Below are positions 33,099 through 40,638 of a DNA stretch of 40,638 nt, one piece after another (the stretch's first letter is position 1; each line of letters begins with the position of its first letter). A model generated the notes under the pieces. That model had not been told where the DNA came from. It saw only the letters and a program-made list of their open reading frames with translations, and made no database searches. Source of the stretch: a candidate division TA06 bacterium SM23_40. Lineage in GTDB: Bacteria > LJUI01 > SM1-40. Made by a program: the position numbers and the translations under genes. The stretch lies in contig LJUI01000046.1 of assembly GCA_001303705.1 (NCBI GenBank), positions 1 through 40,638 of the forward strand. Direction: 5' to 3'.

Positions 33099-35468
33099 GT
33101 GACAGACGCGGCAGGTGTCAAGGTGATTCAGTTCTTTCAGGCAGTGGCGGGCCGGACAGAGCGTGCTGGCGGGGTCGAAGGATCTCCGGGCGTGGAAGCC
33201 CGGAGAGCGATGGTGCTCGGCGCGATTCTCCTTCTCGCTCTTGCCCTTCGGATCGTCTACCTCGTCGAGATCGCGGATCAGCCGCTGTTCGACACCCCGA
33301 TGGGCGATCCCTGGTATCACGATGAATGGACCAAGCGGATCGCCACAGAGGGGTGGCTCGGGACTGAGTCCTTCTTCAGGGCACCGCTGTACCCATACCT
33401 CCTGGCCCTCATCTTCCAGGTTTCGGATCACAGTTACCTCGCGCCCCGGATCGTCCAGATGGCGATGGGTGTTCTCGGCATCTTCCTCATCTATCTTCTG
33501 TCGAGAAGGCTCTTCTCCGATGCGCGGGTCGCTCTTGTTGCATCCCTCATGGGGGCCCTGTACGGCATACTCATCTACTTCGAAGGGGAGCTGTTGATAC
33601 CTTCGCTCCTCGTCGTGCTCGACATCGGAGCGATTCTGGTCCTGCTGGGCGCCCATCGCCGTCCACGAATGTGGAAGTGGATCGGCGCCGGCATCCTGCT
33701 CGGACTGTCAGCCATCGCCCGCCCAAACATCCTCCTGTTCCTTCCCTTTGTACTGGCCTGGATCTGGTGGAGTGCGGGCGCGGGAGCGCGAAGCGGTACG
33801 GAGAGCGGCGAGACATCGGCCCCAGTCCGAATAAGCAGCCGGAGGCGAACCCTGGCCGCACTCGCCCTCTGTCTGTGCGGGGTGGGAGTGATCGTGGCGC
33901 CGGTGACGATCCGGAACTACATGCTCGGAGGGGATCTGGTGCTCATCGCATCACAGGGTGGGATCAATCTCTATCTCGGCAACAACCCGGTTGCCGACGG
34001 GAGGACCGCGCGGATGCCCCCTGGACAGGTCCCAGAGCGGCTTATCCGCGCTGAGCAGATCCGTCTTGGCAGGCCCATGACGTTGTCGGAGCGATCACGC
34101 TTCTGGTACGCGAGGACTCTGAACTCGATAACAGAGGATCCGATCGCCTTCGCCCGGCTGTTCGGGAGGAAACTCTACTTTCTGGTCAATTCATACGAGA
34201 TACGCAACAACCAGGACATCTACTTTTTCCGTCGGTACTCGACGCTGTTCAGGCTCCTGGTCTGGCGCCTCGATCTGCCCGGGCCGTTCGCGCTCGGGTT
34301 CCCCTTCGGATTGCTGCTGCCGCTCGCTCTCGCCGGAATGGTACTTGCCGGGAGGCCTGAGCCGGAACACCTCATCGTCTATCTCTTTCTCGCCTCATAT
34401 GGGCTGTCGATCGTGCTCTTCTTCGTCTGTGCGCGCTACCGCGTCCCGCTCATCCCGTTCCTTATTCCATTCGCCGCGCTCGCTGTCGTGAGGGGAATCG
34501 ACCGTGTGCGGCGCAGGGATCTCCGGCCTCTCATCGTGCCCGCCGTCGTCTTTCTGGGGACCTCGCTAGTGGCAGATAGCCGGCTGGCCGGAGTCGATAC
34601 CGATACGTTCGCCCAGCAGCACTTCTGGAACGGGAATGCGTATGTGAGAAGGGGAGAGTATCGAGCGGGGTTGGAGGAATTCGCCGCCGCCCTCGAGATC
34701 GAGCCCGGCTTCCCGCTCGCCCACCTGAACCGGGGAGCGATCTTCTACCGCCTGGGGAACGAGAACGAGGCGCTGGCGGAGGTCCGCCGCGAGCTCGAGG
34801 TGAATCCCGAGTCGGCAGAGGCACACCACCTGCTCGCCACCATCCTGCGCGAGACGGGGAGGCCTGATCAGGCTGTCGGTCATGCGCTGTCGGCATGGGA
34901 ACTCGATCCCTGGATGACCGAGGCCGAAGTGAACCTGGCGCTCGTCTATTTCGATCTCGGCAGGCTCGACGAGGGCGAGGAGATCCTCATATCGCTCGCC
35001 CAGCGGCGGCCCGACGAGGCCGGCGTGCACGAGGCATTGGGAAAGGTCCTCGCCGCGAGGGGTGATGTGAGGGGAGCACTTGCTGCGTACGCCAGGGCGG
35101 TAGAGCTCGAGCCGGAGAGGGACTCCTATCAGTACCGGTTAGGACTGCTGTACGGGCGCCTGGGTGACTTGCCGCAGGCGGAGCGACACCTGGCGAGGGC
35201 AGCGGCGCTCGATCCCCTGAGGGCGAAGTATCATGCCGATCTGGGGACGGTGTACCTGCGGCAGGACAACCTGGCCGCCGCTCAGGAGGAGCTGGTGCGG
35301 GCACGCGAACTGGCACCGGACCAGGCCGAGGTGGAGCACAATCTCGGCCTCGTGGCCCTCCGGCAGGGCCGTATTGCCGAGGCGCGGGAGCACTTCCTCC
35401 GTGCGCTAGACCTCGACTCCGGACTCGATGCGGCCCGCGAGGGATTGCGCATGACGAGTGAACGTTGA
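33099..35468 (+). CDS. Membrane glycosyltransferase (GT-C type) fused to eight TPRs
   Basis: A 789-residue protein. Residues 37 to about 495 are a multi-pass GT-C-type glycosyltransferase like ArnT/PMT: LGAILLLALALRIVYLVEI, the loop DTPMGDPWYHDEW with acidic residues, FFRAPLYPYLLALIF and about ten more helices. From about 508 to the end there are eight consecutive 34-residue TPRs (the first reads NAYVRRGEYRAGLEEFAAAL) forming a protein-binding superhelix. It probably moves a sugar from a lipid-linked donor onto protein or glycan outside the membrane. The start is uncertain: GTG 33099 has no site; ATG 33210, with GGAGAG nearby and starting at the first helix, is the best alternative. The nearest upstream DNA is the 16-bp array. 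Confidence 0.82.
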   Translation: MTDAAGVKVIQFFQAVAGRTERAGGVEGSPGVEARRAMVLGAILLLALALRIVYLVEIADQPLFDTPMGDPWYHDEWTKRIATEGWLGTESFFRAPLYPYLLALIFQVSDHSYLAPRIVQMAMGVLGIFLIYLLSRRLFSDARVALVASLMGALYGILIYFEGELLIPSLLVVLDIGAILVLLGAHRRPRMWKWIGAGILLGLSAIARPNILLFLPFVLAWIWWSAGAGARSGTESGETSAPVRISSRRRTLAALALCLCGVGVIVAPVTIRNYMLGGDLVLIASQGGINLYLGNNPVADGRTARMPPGQVPERLIRAEQIRLGRPMTLSERSRFWYARTLNSITEDPIAFARLFGRKLYFLVNSYEIRNNQDIYFFRRYSTLFRLLVWRLDLPGPFALGFPFGLLLPLALAGMVLAGRPEPEHLIVYLFLASYGLSIVLFFVCARYRVPLIPFLIPFAALAVVRGIDRVRRRDLRPLIVPAVVFLGTSLVADSRLAGVDTDTFAQQHFWNGNAYVRRGEYRAGLEEFAAALEIEPGFPLAHLNRGAIFYRLGNENEALAEVRRELEVNPESAEAHHLLATILRETGRPDQAVGHALSAWELDPWMTEAEVNLALVYFDLGRLDEGEEILISLAQRRPDEAGVHEALGKVLAARGDVRGALAAYARAVELEPERDSYQYRLGLLYGRLGDLPQAERHLARAAALDPLRAKYHADLGTVYLRQDNLAAAQEELVRARELAPDQAEVEHNLGLVALRQGRIAEAREHFLRALDLDSGLDAAREGLRMTSER

Positions 35469-35601
35469 AGTAGACCCCTCCTGCCCCGTTCTCCTCAATC
35501 GTTGCACGATCCCGTTTCACTCTGCAGTGGATGTCGCGCACTCTCCTGGGCCATCAGCCAGGCCACGTCCGACAGGAGCCATCTCAGGCGGGCGGCGTCC
35601 C

Positions 35602-35902
35602 GGGAGCTCGTCGGCCGGGGACGCGTCTGTGCGGTAGCTCGCCGGCGACGCGTTCGTCCGGTGGCTTATGGGAGACACGTCCATCCGGTAGTTCGTCGGC
35701 GAGGCCTTCGTGCGGTAGCTTATCGGCGATACGTTCGTCCAGTAGCTTGTCGGCGACGCGTTCGTCCGGTAGTTGGCCGGCGACGCGTTCGTCCGGTAGC
35801 TGGCCGGCTACACGTTCGTCCGGTAGGTTGTCGGCGACGCGTCCAGCCGGTAGCTCGCCGGCGACGCGTTCGTCCGGTAGGTCGCCGGCGATACGTCGTT
35901 CC
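35602..35902. repeat. Tandem array, 27-bp unit, about 11 copies
   Basis: Ten full 27-bp units from 35633 to 35902, consensus GGTAGCTCGCCGGCGACG followed by CGTTCGTCC, plus one degenerate unit at 35602-35632 carrying a 4-bp insertion. Units differ by point changes with no length drift after the first. The array sits between convergent genes. No stops interrupt frames across it, which reflects GC-rich repeat content rather than coding. Confidence 0.92.
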
Positions 35903-35910
35903 AGTAGGTA

Positions 35911-35950
35911 TAAAGAGCCCCGCTCTTCCCTCATCGGGGAATCGCGGGGC
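35911..35950 (-). terminator. Intrinsic terminator of the metalloprotease operon
   Basis: On the minus strand: GCCCCGC-ga-TTCCC-cgatga-GGGAA-ga-GCGGGGC followed by TCTTTA. Seven and five base pairs are stacked across a GA/GA mismatch (plus coordinates 35917-35950), with the T-rich tail at 35916-35911. It lies about 60 bp after the metalloprotease stop. Confidence 0.75.
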
Positions 35951-36009
35951 CCTGTTCATGTCTGGCGTCAGCGTGTGCTGTCGATCTCGGCCGGCTTTCC
36001 TCCCCGCGG

Positions 36010-37023
36010 CTACTCGAACAGCTCGCCGGTCGCTGAGACCGTGGTCAATCCCCGGGCACGTGCGGGGCCGGTATTGTCGCCGGACATAGTCACTGTAAAC
36101 GCGAAGTGCTCCATATCCCACTTGTCATAGGTATACTGGCCGATGTACCCGTTGTACATGAAGTCGCCGCACGGAGCTGCATTCGGTATCTTGTGTTTGA
36201 GCGTGCCATTCTTCGTCTGACTGGGCGAGAAATTGACGTTGAACGGCCCGAAGACATCGTACAGGCTGCCGTTCGGGAGAAAGGCGGTCGTCCAGAACGT
36301 GCAGCTCACTGAGGAGCTCGAGTTGTTCGTGGCCGTGACGTCGATCTTGAGGGTGTCGCCTCTCGCGATAGTCGTCGACTGCGGCTGGAACTGGATGATG
36401 ATGTCCTGGCTTCCGGCCGATCCGTACAGCGCCACGATACCATTGATGTCGTCGAAGTAGAGATCGCGCTTGTAGGTCTCGCCGTACGAGGCGTAGGCAT
36501 ACATCGTGGCGGCCGAATACGATGAGTGGTCGAGGCAGAGGAAGTGCCCGAACTCGTGTGCCGCGATGTTCCAGACGTCCATCTCGTTGGAGAGGGGCCA
36601 TCCATCTGCGTTCCAGGAGTAGGAGTAGTCGTTGAAGATTACATCGCACTCACTGATGTTATATCCGCCCCAGATGTAGGTTGTCGCGATCGACCCGGTG
36701 TTGTAGTTGACGAAGGAGGCAACGTTGTGCCCGTCGTGAATGTTGCCGACTATGCTGGTACGCCCGCCGTACGTGAAGATGAAGTCCGCGGTGCCCTCGT
36801 TGTTCCATGCCTCTAACCCGTTGAGGTATGCCTCGAGCTGCTGATTCTGTGTCCCCACATTGGGGTCGATGCAGTTCGGGTTGAGGAGGACGTCCTCGCC
36901 CATCGGATAGGTCTGCCAGTTCCAGCTCATGTTGCAGAATGCGTACCCGAGGGCGGAGGAGACAAGGAGCGGAGCGACGAGGAGGCACCCCGCAACGAAA
37001 AGACTTCGAGATAGTGTGCGCAT
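36010..37023 (-). CDS. Secreted matrixin-like zinc metalloprotease with C-terminal beta domain
   Basis: A 337-residue exported protein. Residues 1-26 are a signal peptide (MRTLSRSLFVAGCLLVAPLL...). The catalytic domain spans about 35-200 and has a metzincin zinc helix HEFGHFLCLDHS at 156-167: H156, E157, H160, H166. The glycine normally at the turn (HExxHxxGxxH) is C163. A methionine follows at SAATMYAY (M174), consistent with the Met-turn, and DDINGIVALYG (191-201) is a typical matrixin end. Residues about 205-325 form a beta-sandwich-like domain resembling the tail of the papain-like protein on the opposite strand. ATG 37023 has GGAGAG upstream. It follows a small exported protein by 10 bp and ends before an intrinsic terminator. 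Confidence 0.85.
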   Translation of the reverse strand: MRTLSRSLFVAGCLLVAPLLVSSALGYAFCNMSWNWQTYPMGEDVLLNPNCIDPNVGTQNQQLEAYLNGLEAWNNEGTADFIFTYGGRTSIVGNIHDGHNVASFVNYNTGSIATTYIWGGYNISECDVIFNDYSYSWNADGWPLSNEMDVWNIAAHEFGHFLCLDHSSYSAATMYAYASYGETYKRDLYFDDINGIVALYGSAGSQDIIIQFQPQSTTIARGDTLKIDVTATNNSSSSVSCTFWTTAFLPNGSLYDVFGPFNVNFSPSQTKNGTLKHKIPNAAPCGDFMYNGYIGQYTYDKWDMEHFAFTVTMSGDNTGPARARGLTTVSATGELFE

Positions 37024-37033
37024 CGTCGCTCTC

Positions 37034-37525
37034 CTATTTCTGGGCTGCGAGGATCTCTTCGATCCTCTCGATGAACGAGTCGAGAGACATCCCGTATTCG
37101 ACCACACTGTTGGCGTGGTCAACTGTCGCTTTGCCCTGGTGCCAGCCGACCAGGTCCATCTCGGCATACTCCGAGGTGAGAAAGAGGACGGCGCGGTCCC
37201 CCACACCGAACCACGGAGTGTCGGAGACGGTGAGTGTGACGTCGCCCACTGTTCCACCCGGTATCCGGAACGTGAGCTCGTCAGCAACGTCTGGATTCTT
37301 GATGTACTCATCGACTGCGACAGTGATGCTGGTGTAGATGGTGCGGTGATCCGGAGTCCAACTCGATTCGACCTCGATTACCTCGCCGAGAACGATTCGC
37401 TCAGCCTCTGTCGTGAGGGCTGTGAGATCCTTATACTCCACAATGGCGAATGTGCTCTGGGCGAGGAGGACGATCAGAGTCACCACACCTATGCCGTGCA
37501 GCAAAGGGGAGAAGACACCTTTCAT
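37034..37525 (-). CDS. Small exported protein next to matrixin-like protease
   Basis: A 163-residue protein with a signal peptide (MKGVFSPLLHGIGVVTLIVLLAQSTFA, written here in parts: cleavage after STFA). The mature part has beta-rich sequence LTTEAERIVLGEVIEVESSW, TIYTSITVAVDEYIK, LTFRIPGGTVGDVTLTVSD (IPGG and VGD), FGVGDRAVLFL, and a C-terminal helix LDSFIERIEEILAAQK. I know no named family, but the pattern (a GEVI...SSW start, IPGG, GDRAVLFL) resembles proteins found next to matrixin-like genes; it could be an inhibitor, chaperone or accessory. It is translated first in the minus-strand operon, 10 bp before the protease. Confidence 0.7.
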   Translation of the reverse strand: MKGVFSPLLHGIGVVTLIVLLAQSTFAIVEYKDLTALTTEAERIVLGEVIEVESSWTPDHRTIYTSITVAVDEYIKNPDVADELTFRIPGGTVGDVTLTVSDTPWFGVGDRAVLFLTSEYAEMDLVGWHQGKATVDHANSVVEYGMSLDSFIERIEEILAAQK

Positions 37526-37652
37526 GATTCCGGCCCTCCTGTCTCACGTGATGAATAAGTAGCGGCACAACGCGGGCCCCTTCGTCTCGTCCGCACCACC
37601 GTATGGGCTTCCCAGCCTGTGCCGTGCCGTGCTGCGCCAACGACCCACCACT

Positions 37653-37682
37653 ATGATACCGTAGTTTAGAACCGCATGTCAA
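37653..37682 (-). promoter_or_regulatory. Promoter of the metalloprotease operon
   Basis: Minus strand: TTGACA (37682-37677), 18-bp spacer, TATCAT (37658-37653). Predicted start near 37646, leader about 120 nt. The rest of the divergent gap 37526-37977 also holds the plus-strand promoter at 37836 and no gene. Confidence 0.7.
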
Positions 37683-37835
37683 GGAGAATCGTTCCCTCCA
37701 CCTCTCTTCTGGCCACTGAGTACGAGTCAGCACTCGAGAACCGGCGCAGATGTGTCTTACGGAGGGGTCGGGGAACTTCCGGAGTGCCGGGATGTTATTG
37801 GGTATGAGTAGAACGCGCTGGGTGGACTTTTTTTC

Positions 37836-37865
37836 TTGCCTTCACGACCTCAGTTGTGGTATAGT
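37836..37865 (+). promoter_or_regulatory. Promoter of the first papain-like protease gene
   Basis: TTGCCT (37836-37841), 18-bp spacer, TATAGT (37860-37865). Leader of about 105 nt. The layout matches the promoter before the second paralog (TTGCCG, 18 bp, TATGGT). Confidence 0.65.
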
Positions 37866-37977
37866 GATTGGGCAGTTAGGTATACTTGGAATCAGTCTGG
37901 GGGTGGTCGCATCGTTGGCGGCCGCGCCCGGCAGCGAATGGTGAGAGATGCCGTTTCTGGCCTGAAGGGAGGATATC

Positions 37978-39906
37978 GTGAGACAGGGAGTCGTTGCTGT
38001 GCTTTTCTCCGCTGCGTTTGTGCTGGCCTTCGTGGTCAGCATCGGTGCCGAGACGGCCTACTGGGCTGAGACGACTTCGCTGGACCTGTTGACTGAGGGG
38101 GTCGTCGATCCTGAGCGTGTGGCGGAGGCAGCCGAAGCCTGGATGGACGAGGCCGTGCAGCGGATGGAGCAGTTCGAGGCTGAGGGGGAGGCCGGCCCGA
38201 TCGAACGAGAGGTGCTGACGTTCAATCGAGGAGCTACGGCAGGCATGCCCAGGCTCATCTTCGGTGAAGATGGGCCCCTGGGCTGGTTTGTGCCGATGGT
38301 CAAGGACGGGGGGATCGTCGGGTTCTTCGTCTTCGATGCATACAGCGGTTCTCTCAAGGCGACGCCGTGGTGGGGGCCCGGCGGTACGGCCGGGATCAGC
38401 ATGCGCGAGCCCGAGTGGAATGAGCTCGAGGCCATCGTCGCTCCCTGGCTCGGCGCCCACGAGATCGATCAGGCCCGGCTCATCATAATCCCGCAGCGGG
38501 AGAGTGCAGTGCTCTATGTGGCGAGTCCGGGTCCGGCCGGCGTCGTCCGGGTCGACGTCAGTTCCCTGTGGAGCCGTGCGGGGCTGATCCCGCGCCTGCT
38601 CGAGGCCAGACCTCTGTTCGAGCACAAGGATGGGGTGCCACCTCGAGAGACGCGCGACAGCGCCCCGGCGGTGAGCGGGCACGGACGTGACCTGCTCGAC
38701 CTGCCGACGCAGTTCACCCTGGATGTGGTGCCGCAGGTGAAGGACCAGGCCGTGTACGGAAGCTGTACGGGCCACGCCGCCCACAGCGTGCGCGAGTGGT
38801 GGGAATGCGGGATGATCTGCTACGAGGGGACGGGTAACTCCGAACTGTACAGTTGCGACTGCCCCAAGGGATGGCAGGGTGACTGCGCATGCATCAGCAC
38901 GCTGTTGAGCCGCGAGTTCATGTACGATAGAGCACGGAGCCGGGGGGGAGACGACTGCCAGCTGGCGGGCTTCTGCGCATCACGATACTGTGCCCAGATC
39001 ACGTGCACCAATCTCTTGGTCACGGACGGGGACATGATGTCTGACAATCCCTACTGTGGTTCGTGTGGGGGTGCGGGTATTGATGAGGCCAAGACCGCGC
39101 TGCTCAGCGATGGCTGCTGTACGGATGCGTGTCAGCCCTATCCGGGATACGGGTACGCCGGGCCGCAGCACGCCGGGTGCACGAACGGCGGGAGGACCAC
39201 CTGCACCGGCGTCTGCCCGAACGTGGGCGATCCGTGTGGCGACGATTTCGTGCTCGCGGAGTCGTATCAGCTCTGGACGAAGGAAGATATCTACGATGCG
39301 CTGTACCACCGCGGGCCGAGCTTCTTCGGAGCCAATCTCTGTAACCCATGCTGGGTCTTCAGTTCGTGTATGTGTCACACCTGCCCGTGTACTCCGTGGG
39401 GAGGTCACGCCATGATGTTCTGCGGGTACAACAACGAGGGTTACACGCCTACATTCTATGTGCAGAACAGCTGGGGGACGAGTTGGGGCACGCAGGGAAG
39501 GGCGAATACCAGCCAGAATTGGTGGGAGCTTTTCCATCACAGCGGTGACACCTATGCGTTCCTCGGTGTGAAGATCCTCGACGTCACGCTCGAGCCCCAT
39601 AGCATTTCGTATCATCGAGGCGAGACACTCTCCTATACGGGAGAAGTGCGGAATCTCACTGATCAGCCACAGACCTTCTATATAGAGGCAAACGTGACGC
39701 TGCCGAACGGGAATCCGTACCCCAGGAATCCCGTCCTCGGTCCGATCCAGGTTACGCTCCAGCCGTACGCGGTGTTGAGCCGCGACCGCTCGCATTTCAT
39801 CCCGTACAGCGCACCGTTTGGCTTCTATGGATATAGTGTTGTAGCGTACAATCCGCCCAACACCGTGTACGACGAGGATAACTTCGGCTTCTCCGTTATG
39901 CCGTAG
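37978..39906 (+). CDS. Secreted cysteine-rich papain-family (C1A) protease
   Basis: A 642-residue exported protein. Signal peptide to about residue 24. Residues about 25-240 are a propeptide with no cysteine. The C1A catalytic domain is about 243-535: Q257 and C263 in VKDQAVYGSCTGHA, H477 in WGGHAMMFCGYN, and N497 in YVQNSWGTSWG. All three catalytic residues and the oxyanion glutamine are present. The domain holds 27 cysteines in about 220 residues, far more than standard papains, so many disulfides (or metal sites) are likely. Residues about 535-642 form a beta-sandwich tail (SYHRGETLSYTGEV, ANVTLPNGNPY, APFGFYGYSVVAY, FGFSV). GTG 37978 has GGGAGGA upstream. A terminator follows, then a paralog. 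Confidence 0.88.
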   Translation: MRQGVVAVLFSAAFVLAFVVSIGAETAYWAETTSLDLLTEGVVDPERVAEAAEAWMDEAVQRMEQFEAEGEAGPIEREVLTFNRGATAGMPRLIFGEDGPLGWFVPMVKDGGIVGFFVFDAYSGSLKATPWWGPGGTAGISMREPEWNELEAIVAPWLGAHEIDQARLIIIPQRESAVLYVASPGPAGVVRVDVSSLWSRAGLIPRLLEARPLFEHKDGVPPRETRDSAPAVSGHGRDLLDLPTQFTLDVVPQVKDQAVYGSCTGHAAHSVREWWECGMICYEGTGNSELYSCDCPKGWQGDCACISTLLSREFMYDRARSRGGDDCQLAGFCASRYCAQITCTNLLVTDGDMMSDNPYCGSCGGAGIDEAKTALLSDGCCTDACQPYPGYGYAGPQHAGCTNGGRTTCTGVCPNVGDPCGDDFVLAESYQLWTKEDIYDALYHRGPSFFGANLCNPCWVFSSCMCHTCPCTPWGGHAMMFCGYNNEGYTPTFYVQNSWGTSWGTQGRANTSQNWWELFHHSGDTYAFLGVKILDVTLEPHSISYHRGETLSYTGEVRNLTDQPQTFYIEANVTLPNGNPYPRNPVLGPIQVTLQPYAVLSRDRSHFIPYSAPFGFYGYSVVAYNPPNTVYDEDNFGFSVMP

Positions 39907-39943
39907 TACAGTTGTTGGCGCGCACAATATCAACTGATCGCTA

Positions 39944-39983
39944 GCAGGTCCGGGCACTCTAGAGAGGGCGGACCTGCTTTTTT
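39944..39983 (+). terminator. Intrinsic terminator after papain-like gene
   Basis: GCAGGTCCG (39944-39952), 16-nt loop, CGGACCTGC (39969-39977), then TTTTTT (39978-39983). A textbook rho-independent terminator 38 bp past the stop. Confidence 0.92.
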
Positions 39984-40291
39984 CGTGCCGGGCGAGCCGG
40001 GCATGCGGGACGTGCGAGTCCTGTGCAGGCCGTGATAGCCGGAACCGCGAGTCCCCTTCCGCTCGATGCCGGTCTGACTCCACAGCGATTCCGCGCCGTT
40101 GGTTGTGTCTTCCGGGATGATGCAGGCATGGAGGCGGTCCGGCGGGGGAGCCTTGCCGGCAGACCGAGAGATGTGGTATGGTAGTGCAGCACTTGGCTCC
40201 GGGCAGCCAATCGAGAAGCGGTACGGAGGCAGTGACTGTGCGTGAGCGTACGCGCTCTGCGCCCTCGTACGCAGTGAGAAGGGAGGGCATC
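39984..40291 (+). promoter_or_regulatory. Intergenic region with promoter of the second papain-like gene
   Basis: No gene in this stretch. A promoter lies at 40153-40182: TTGCCG, 18-bp spacer, TATGGT. The sequence GTGGTAT(A/G)GT around the -10 is shared with the first paralog's promoter, so the two genes were probably duplicated together with their control region. Confidence 0.6.
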
Positions 40292-40638
40292 ATGGAACGG
40301 GGAGTCCGAGCAGCACTCATCTCCGCTGGTTTCGTCTTGACTATCGTCCTGGGTGCGGGCGCCGAGACGGCGTACCGGACTGAGGTGACTCCTGTTGCGA
40401 TGTTGACGCAGGGGATCGTCTGTCCCGAGGAGGTCATCGAGACAGCGCAGGGCTGGATTGACGAGACGGTGCAGCGGATGGAGCAGATGGTCGCCGGAGG
40501 GCAGGCCGGTCCGATCGAGAGGGAAATGCTCGCGTTCTATCGAGGAGCAACGGCCGGGACGCCCCGCCTCTTCTTCGGCCAGGAGGCGCCGCTCGGCTGG
40601 TTTGCTCCCGCGGTGAAGCGGGGCGACATCGTGGGTTT
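40292..40638 (+). CDS. Paralog of the papain-like protease, 5' part only (cut by window end)
   Basis: An open frame from ATG 40292 (GGGAGGG upstream) to the right edge, 115 codons and no stop. It has a signal peptide (ERGVRAALISAGFVLTIVLG then AGAETAY) and a propeptide closely matching the first paralog: MDEAVQRMEQ versus IDETVQRMEQ, AGPIEREVLTFNRGATAG versus AGPIEREMLAFYRGATAG, and PLGWFVP versus PLGWFAP. The catalytic domain would lie outside the window, so its activity cannot be judged. The duplication is clear. Confidence 0.85.
   Translation, partial: MERGVRAALISAGFVLTIVLGAGAETAYRTEVTPVAMLTQGIVCPEEVIETAQGWIDETVQRMEQMVAGGQAGPIEREMLAFYRGATAGTPRLFFGQEAPLGWFAPAVKRGDIVG

Larger units (their letters stand above)
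35469..36009. other. Convergent intergenic region with 27-bp array and terminator
   Basis: No credible gene. It holds the 27-bp array (35602-35902) and the minus-strand terminator (35911-35950). A 116-codon minus-strand frame (35584-35934) reads nine-residue repeats such as VAGQLPDER, but it begins inside the terminator hairpin, lacks a ribosome site, and the repeats arise because 27 is a multiple of three. Confidence 0.6.

Noticed and set aside
35584-35934. 116-codon minus-strand frame with nine-residue repeats (LPDERVAG-type)
   Set aside because: Begins within the intrinsic terminator, has no ribosome site, and the repeat is explained by the 27-bp DNA unit.

Overview
The window is bacterial chromosomal DNA, moderately GC-rich, about 40.6 kb. 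Bacterial housekeeping genes are scattered along it: the alaS 3' end, rpsF-ssb-rpsR-rplI, rplY, pth, prs, ispE, ychF, mscL and a CCA-encoding tRNA-Gln(TTG). Several genes point to a member of the FCB superphylum, perhaps a candidate phylum: a DUF3078-like outer-membrane protein, a bacterial geranylgeranylglyceryl-phosphate synthase, and secreted proteases with long modular tails. This placement is inference. Promoters look like ordinary sigma-70 sites (TTGACA / TATAAT variants, 16-18 bp spacers).

Layout. 1-4.0 kb: alaS end, an AstE/AspA-type zinc deacylase, and a methyltransferase fused to an ATP-grasp (D-Ala-D-Ala ligase-like) domain. 4.1-9.3 kb: mscL (minus), then korA-korB (2-oxoacid:ferredoxin oxidoreductase), a small membrane protein and two GNAT acetyltransferases. 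9.5-12.9 kb: a DUF3078-like envelope protein, then geranylgeranyl-reductase-family and GGGP-synthase genes behind two good promoters, an archaeal-type lipid gene pair. 12.9-18.5 kb: rmlA, rmlD, a gmhA gene broken by an internal deletion, ispE, tRNA-Gln, prs, rplY, pth. 18.5-26.8 kb: membrane pyrophosphatase, ychF, the S6/SSB/S18/L9 cluster, then tldD (with a Tat signal) and tldE/pmbA.

26.8-27.7 kb is a gene-free stretch between convergent genes. It holds an 18-bp repeat array, four strong hairpins, a near-perfect minus-strand promoter (TTGACA-17-TATACT) with no reading frame downstream, and a 19-unit array of exactly 10-bp period just upstream of that promoter. I read it as a candidate non-coding RNA gene with helically phased upstream DNA; it is the most unusual part of the window.

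27.7-35.5 kb: a minus-strand operon (AIR-synthase-like protein, unknown protein, DUF401 membrane protein), a methyltransferase, a bactofilin-like lipoprotein, and a membrane glycosyltransferase fused to eight TPRs. A 16-bp repeat array fills the divergent intergenic region before the last gene. 35.5-40.6 kb: a 27-bp repeat array, then a secretion-oriented region: a matrixin-like metalloprotease with a small exported partner (minus), and two tandem paralogous papain-like cysteine proteases (plus), the second cut by the window end. The metalloprotease and the first papain-like protein share a similar C-terminal beta-rich domain.
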